Part shown: positions 13,152-16,415 of the stretch, piece by piece
Numbering within the stretch: position 1 is the first letter of the stretch
How the letters are laid out: every line of letters begins with the position of its first letter
Assembly: GCA_030692055.1 (NCBI GenBank)
Contig: JAUYCY010000179.1
Coordinates: 1 to 16,415 of the forward strand
DNA length: 16,415 bases
Reading direction: 5' to 3'
Source of the DNA: Candidatus Omnitrophota bacterium
GTDB taxonomy: Bacteria; Omnitrophota; Koll11; Duberdicusellales; 4484-171
Translations under genes and position numbers: made by a program
The notes under the pieces: model-generated
What the model saw: only the letters and a program-made list of their open reading frames with translations
Database searches by the model: none
Told to the model about the DNA's origin: nothing

Positions 13152-13240
13152 AACACAGATAATCACAGATGAAGACCGCAGATGGTCATGGATAAATATC
13201 TGTGTTTATCTGTGGTGTGTATCTGTGTTAATCTGTGTAA
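13152..13240. repeat. CACAGAT palindrome before secE
   Basis: AACACAGATAATCACAGAT on the left pairs with ATCTGTG words on the right, with GACCGCAGATGGTC at the centre-left. It ends seven bases before the secE ATG, leaving no room for a normal Shine-Dalgarno. Confidence 0.8.
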
Positions 13241-13246
13241 TAAAAA

Positions 13247-13444
13247 ATGATAAATAAACTAAAAAAAATTCCGAAATTTTTCTCAGAAGTTAAAGAGGAA
13301 TTAAAAAAGGTAAATTGGTCAACGAAACAGGAGCTTAGGGGGGCCGTTATTGTCGTTGTGGTGGTGTTAGCGTTTTTGACGCTTTATGTCGCAACGATAG
13401 ACTTAGGCCTTTCAAAAGTTATGCATTCTCTTTTACGCGGATGA
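13247..13444 (+). CDS. secE: Preprotein translocase subunit SecE
   Basis: This 65-residue protein is the short, single-helix SecE that clamps SecY in the inner-membrane translocon. The amphipathic N-terminal part has the family pattern FFSEVKEELKKVNWSTKQEL (13-32), followed by one membrane helix (about 34-53, VIVVVVVLAFLTLYVATIDL) and a short tail. The length is normal for bacteria outside the enterics. The start ATG at 13247 has no Shine-Dalgarno. The stop overlaps the nusG start (ATGA), so the two are probably translationally coupled. Confidence 0.95.
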   Translation: MINKLKKIPKFFSEVKEELKKVNWSTKQELRGAVIVVVVVLAFLTLYVATIDLGLSKVMHSLLRG

Positions 13445-13968
13445 AAAATTGGTATATTTTACATACTTTAAGTGGCGCAGAGGAAAAAGCTAAAGCAAAC
13501 CTAGAAGCAAGAATAAAGGCTCATGCGTTGCAAGATAAAATAGACAGCGTTATTATTCCTAAGGAGCAGATTACCGAAGTAAAATTAGGAAAAAAGAGAA
13601 TTTTAGATAGAAAGTTTTTCCCTGGGTATATCTTAGTATATATGGAGATGAACGATGATACTTGGCTTTTCGTTAAAAATACCCCGGGCATAACCACATT
13701 TATCGGACCAAGGAGAAAACCTTCACCTATACTTCAGGAAGAGGTGGATAAAATTTTAAAAAAGGCTGAAGAGAGTAAAGAAAAACCTGCGCCGAAAGTA
13801 AGCTTTGAAAAAGGCGAAGGCGTGAGAGTCATCGAAGGTGCGTTCATCAACTTTACTGGAGTAATAGAAGAAGTCCAGCACGACAAAGGCAAATTAAAAG
13901 TCAACGTTTCTATCTTTGGCAGAACTACTCCGGTGGAGCTGGAGTTTTGGCAAGTCGAGAAAATATGA
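13441..13968 (+). CDS. nusG: Transcription termination/antitermination factor NusG
   Basis: This 175-residue NusG binds the RNA polymerase clamp and links it to ribosomal protein S10 or Rho. The NGN domain (1-100) begins WYILHTLSGAEEKA and has FFPGYILVYM (59-68) and TPGITTFIG (81-89). A lysine-rich linker (104-118) leads to the KOW domain (121-175) with GVRVIEGAFINFTGVIEEV. It has no large insert. The ATG overlaps the secE stop by four bases. The next gene, rplK, is 108 bases away, with the gap filled by a palindrome. Confidence 0.97.
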   Translation: MKNWYILHTLSGAEEKAKANLEARIKAHALQDKIDSVIIPKEQITEVKLGKKRILDRKFFPGYILVYMEMNDDTWLFVKNTPGITTFIGPRRKPSPILQEEVDKILKKAEESKEKPAPKVSFEKGEGVRVIEGAFINFTGVIEEVQHDKGKLKVNVSIFGRTTPVELEFWQVEKI

Positions 13969-13971
13969 CAT

Positions 13972-14058
13972 ACACAGATAATCACTGATTAAGACCACAG
14001 ATAGTCACAGATATTAAATCTGTGTTCATCTGTAGTCTTTCATCTGTGCTAATCTGCG
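13972..14058. repeat. CACAGAT palindrome between nusG and rplK
   Basis: ACACAGATAATCACTGATT, GACCACAGAT and AGTCACAGAT on the left pair with ATCTGTGTTCATCTG, TAGTC and ATCTGTGCTAATCTG on the right. It lies inside the operon and would be part of the transcript, a long imperfect RNA hairpin in front of rplK. Confidence 0.8.
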
Positions 14059-14076
14059 CAGCGAACGAAGTGAGCT

Positions 14077-14511
14077 ATGGCGAAGAAAAAGAAAAAACCA
14101 GTGACTCAGATAAAGCTGCAAATCACAGCAGGGGCTGCAACAGCTGCGCCTCCTGTTGGCCCAGCCTTAGGCCAGCACGGCGTCAATATCGGGAAATTTG
14201 TCAAGGATTTTAATGAAATGACAAAGGCAAGGGAAGGAATCATTTTGCCTGTTATCATAAATGTATATGAGGATAAATCTTTTGATTTCATTCTTAAAAG
14301 TCCTCCGGCTTCGGTTCTTCTTAAGCGCGCAGCTAATTTAGCAAAGGCAAGCGGTCAAACAGGAAAGGAAATCATTGGCGAAGTTACGAAGGCACAGGTT
14401 TTAGAAATAGCGAAAGAAAAGCTTGTAGATTTAAATACTACTGATTTAGAGCAAGCAGCAAAGATAATTGCCGGAACCGCGCGTAGCGCAGGAATAAGAG
14501 TCAAAGAATAA
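14077..14511 (+). CDS. rplK: 50S ribosomal protein L11
   Basis: This 144-residue protein is L11, which binds 23S rRNA at the GTPase-associated centre and is the site of thiostrepton action and of RelA sensing. The N-terminus [29 protein letters not shown] carries the proline-rich PPVGPALG hinge. The C-terminal rRNA-binding domain ends in [12 protein letters not shown]. The length is normal. The ATG at 14077 follows GAAGTGAGCT and has no strong Shine-Dalgarno. It lies in the conserved order nusG-rplK-rplA. Confidence 0.97.
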   Translation: MAKKKKKPVTQIKLQITAGAATAAPPVGPALGQHGVNIGKFVKDFNEMTKAREGIILPVIINVYEDKSFDFILKSPPASVLLKRAANLAKASGQTGKEIIGEVTKAQVLEIAKEKLVDLNTTDLEQAAKIIAGTARSAGIRVKE

Positions 14512-14537
14512 CGACTTTTATGATTTTTTAGATAGCT

Positions 14538-15221
14538 ATGAGAAAAAAGAGTAAAAGATATCAAGAGGCGGTAAAGTTAGTAAACGAGGATAAGTCTTAT
14601 TCTATAGAAGAGGCCGTAGAAATCCTAAAAAAAATGCCCCACGCTAAATACGATGAGACCTTAGAAGTTAGTTGCCAGTTATTTATTGATCCTAAGCAGA
14701 CCGAGCAAGCGGTAAGAAATTCAGTAGTACTGCCGCACGGGACGGGGAAAAAAGTAAAAGTTATTGTGTTTTGTGAGCCAGAAAAAGAGCAAGATGCAAA
14801 AGAAGCCGGCGCTGACCATGTAGGAAGCCAGGAACTGGCAGATAAAATTTTAAAAGAAGGGTGGCTTGATTTTGATTATTGCATTTCAACGCCCTCTATG
14901 ATGAAAATTGTTAGTAAATTAGGCAAAATTCTTGGGCCAAGAGGCCTTATGCCGTCCCCAAAAACAGGAACGGTAACTGATAGTATTTCTTATGCGGTAA
15001 AGGAAGTCAAACGCGGCAAAATAGATTTTCGTATGGATAAATCCGGCGGCGTACATTTAGGGCTCGGCAAAATTTCGTTTCCCAAGGAAGCGTTGGTTGA
15101 GAATGTAAGCACATTTATGGATGCGCTTGGCGCAGTCCGGCCGCAATCCGCTAAGGGGGAATTTATTAGGTCTCTCTATCTATCCACAACCATAAGTCCT
15201 TCGTTGAGGCTCGCGCTATGA
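14538..15221 (+). CDS. rplA: 50S ribosomal protein L1
   Basis: This 227-residue protein is L1, which forms the mobile L1 stalk that helps release E-site tRNA. In many bacteria it also represses its own operon by binding the mRNA. The start MRKKSKRYQEAVKLV and the motif LGPRGLMPSPKTGTV are diagnostic. The C-terminus ends [12 protein letters not shown], slightly different from the common STMGPGVKV end but in the same place. It has no strong Shine-Dalgarno. The gap after rplK is 26 bases, and its stop overlaps the rplJ start (ATGA). Confidence 0.97.
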   Translation: MRKKSKRYQEAVKLVNEDKSYSIEEAVEILKKMPHAKYDETLEVSCQLFIDPKQTEQAVRNSVVLPHGTGKKVKVIVFCEPEKEQDAKEAGADHVGSQELADKILKEGWLDFDYCISTPSMMKIVSKLGKILGPRGLMPSPKTGTVTDSISYAVKEVKRGKIDFRMDKSGGVHLGLGKISFPKEALVENVSTFMDALGAVRPQSAKGEFIRSLYLSTTISPSLRLAL

Positions 15222-15757
15222 AAACCGTAGGCTTAGAGGTTAAAGAAAGAATCATTGGGGAAGTAAAACAGAGTATACAAGACTCCCAGGGATATTTTTT
15301 TGTTAACTTCAATAAAGTAAAAGCAAGCGCTATAAGCAAGCTAAGGTGTGTTTTAAAAACCAGCGGCGCAAAACTTTTTGTGGCTAAAAATTCTTTGTTT
15401 AAAAGAGCGTTGGATGATGCCGGCAGGAGCGATCTGAATGGTTTTTTAGCCCAAGAAACAGGAATTGTTTTTATATACGACAAGGATATCGTTAGGACCG
15501 CTAAGGCACTTGTTGATTTCTCTAAAGAAAACGAAATTATCCAGTTAAGAGGCGGATTCATAAAAGAGCAGAAAGTTTCTATTGATGGTTTAAATGTTTT
15601 AGCTAAACTTCCGCCAAAGGAAGTTCTTTTAGGAATGGCAGTTAGTGGCCTAGCCTCTGTGCTGACAGGATTTCTTTCAACATTGAATCAGATAATGCTT
15701 AAGTTTGTTTGGGTGGTAGAGGAAATAAAAAAGAATAAAGAACAAAAATCAAAGTGA
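15218..15757 (+). CDS. rplJ: 50S ribosomal protein L10
   Basis: This 179-residue protein is L10, the base of the ribosomal stalk. Its C-terminal helix carries the L7/L12 dimers. The N-terminal part has the family pattern [20 protein letters not shown] and [11 protein letters not shown], and RGGFI is near residue 108. The C-terminal helix (about 130-179) is rich in Leu and Lys and suitable for L12 binding. GAGG (15206-15209) lies eight bases before the ATG, inside rplA. The four-base overlap with rplA leaves no L10 leader of the kind that E. coli uses for autoregulation. Confidence 0.96.
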   Translation: MKTVGLEVKERIIGEVKQSIQDSQGYFFVNFNKVKASAISKLRCVLKTSGAKLFVAKNSLFKRALDDAGRSDLNGFLAQETGIVFIYDKDIVRTAKALVDFSKENEIIQLRGGFIKEQKVSIDGLNVLAKLPPKEVLLGMAVSGLASVLTGFLSTLNQIMLKFVWVVEEIKKNKEQKSK

Positions 15758-15767
15758 GGAGGGCAAT

Positions 15768-16151
15768 ATGTCAAAGGTAGAGGATGTTTTAAAGACGGTA
15801 GAAGAAATGACGGTGCTAGAGCTTTCCGAATTAGTCAAGGCCTGCGAGGACAAATTTGGCGTAAAGGCAAGCGCCCCTATGATGGTAGCTATGCCTGGAG
15901 TAGCTGGCGCAGCGGCTGCAGTTGAAGAGAAAGAAGAAAAGACGAACTTTACTGTAGTGTTGACTAGTGTCGGCGCAAATAAGATTGCGGTTATTAAAGA
16001 AATACGCGCAATTACTGAACTTGGCTTAAAAGAAGCAAAAGAGCTTGTTGATTCTGCCCCAAAGAATGTAAAGGAAAATATTCCCAAAGAAGAGGCCGAG
16101 GAAATTAAGAAAAAGTTAGAAACAGCCGGAGCTACAGTAGAGCTCAAATGA
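15768..16151 (+). CDS. rplL: 50S ribosomal protein L7/L12
   Basis: This 127-residue protein is L7/L12, present in several copies on the stalk, where it recruits and stimulates translational GTPases. The N-terminal dimerisation part (1-35) has [21 protein letters not shown]. An Ala/Val-rich hinge (36-55) follows. The C-terminal domain is [40 protein letters not shown], the usual factor-binding face. A strong GGAGGG is placed before the ATG, as expected for a protein made in excess. It begins 10 bases after rplJ. Confidence 0.97.
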   Translation: MSKVEDVLKTVEEMTVLELSELVKACEDKFGVKASAPMMVAMPGVAGAAAAVEEKEEKTNFTVVLTSVGANKIAVIKEIRAITELGLKEAKELVDSAPKNVKENIPKEEAEEIKKKLETAGATVELK

Positions 16152-16155
16152 GGCA

Positions 16156-16346
16156 GTCCCGATATAATCGGGACGTAGCCGAATTTGACCCCACACCCAG
16201 ACAGGGTGATGGACAAAAGCGGAAGTGTTATCTATTAAATAATAAATAAACCGCACATATCAACTGGTCGACATATCGCTGGGTGTGGGGTTCAATTCGC
16301 ACTATTATTTTTTCTACGTGCTGGCGCACTTGAAAAAATAATGTGC
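16156..16346 (+). promoter_or_regulatory. Structured rplL-rpoB spacer, likely processing or attenuation site
   Basis: The gap contains a hairpin GTCCCGAT-ATA-ATCGGGAC (16156-16174). A 21-base inverted pair (16180-16200 with 16279-16299, two mismatches) enclosing about 78 bases comes next. A long hairpin 16299-16346 has arms ATTATTTTTTC/GAAAAAATAAT and inner GTGC/GCAC. The equivalent gap in E. coli has an attenuator and an RNase III site. The same role here is inferred from position and folding. Confidence 0.6.
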
Positions 16347-16366
16347 TCATTGAAGGAGGTTTTACC

Positions 16367-16415
16367 TTGAGAGGTAGGAAAGAAGTATCGTTTGCAAAAA
16401 TTAAAAAAAGTTTTC
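16367..16415 (+). CDS. rpoB: RNA polymerase beta subunit, start only
   Basis: Only the first 16 codons are in the window, and the gene runs off the right end. I chose the TTG at 16367 because a perfect GGAGG (16355-16359) lies seven bases upstream. The peptide RGRKEVSFAKIKKSF resembles the start of bacterial RpoB (usually a basic stretch followed by SFGKI or SFAKI). The upstream ATG at 16341 is in another frame and meets a stop after nine codons. Position after rplL is the conserved place for rpoB. RpoB forms the beta subunit of RNA polymerase. Confidence 0.85.
   Translation, partial: MRGRKEVSFAKIKKSF

Noticed and set aside
12706..13156. Minus-strand open frames across tRNA-Trp and the inserts
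   Set aside because: They read antisense through the tRNA and repeats. The peptide around GEAGIEPATPGFGDRCSSQLSYSP is the well-known false translation of a tRNA gene.

Overview
The window looks like a stretch of bacterial chromosome, AT-rich and densely coded, from an uncultivated Gram-negative-type lineage. Candidatus Omnitrophota or a similar candidate phylum is my best guess. That is inference from the gene mix and from the many imperfect palindromes built on CACAGAT/ATCTGTG words, not from a marker comparison. No plasmid, phage or transposase gene is visible.

Layout. Positions 1-471 hold no gene, only nested palindromes. Positions 472-2355 encode a secreted TPR plus SpoIID/LytB protein. 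From 2638 to 8306 is an accessory block, mostly on the minus strand: a spore-photoproduct-lyase-like radical SAM protein, a family 2 glycosyltransferase, a second SPL-like radical SAM protein and a RGCxxxCxxC radical SAM protein. One small four-helix membrane protein on the plus strand (5310-5747) has its own clear promoter. From 8460 the plus strand carries hemW (a fourth radical SAM protein), a macro-domain protein, thioredoxin, a small exported helical protein and an MscS-like membrane protein, closed by a strong intrinsic terminator at 11864-11904.

From 11925 the window becomes the conserved translation/transcription cluster: promoter, hairpin-rich leader, tRNA-Thr(GGT), terminator, rpmG (50 aa), a terminator-like double hairpin, tRNA-Trp(CCA), secE, nusG, rplK, rplA, rplJ, rplL and the first 16 codons of rpoB. 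Overlaps (secE/nusG and rplA/rplJ, both ATGA) and short gaps point to one operon. tuf, often found between tRNA-Thr and tRNA-Trp in other bacteria, is absent.

The most unusual signal is just after tRNA-Trp. A 19-base segment covering the T-loop-to-3'-end part of the tRNA occurs three times (12861, 12997, 13127). The copies are separated by two related but diverged inserts of 117 and 111 bases. Both inserts end in the same fold (7-bp outer stem, small hairpin, 7-bp hairpin with 4-base loop) although the outer stems have entirely different sequence. This is what serial insertion of tiny non-autonomous elements at the tRNA 3' end would leave, but no integrase is present to prove it. Several other dispersed hairpin families sit in nearly every intergenic gap, some directly abutting start codons that lack a Shine-Dalgarno sequence.
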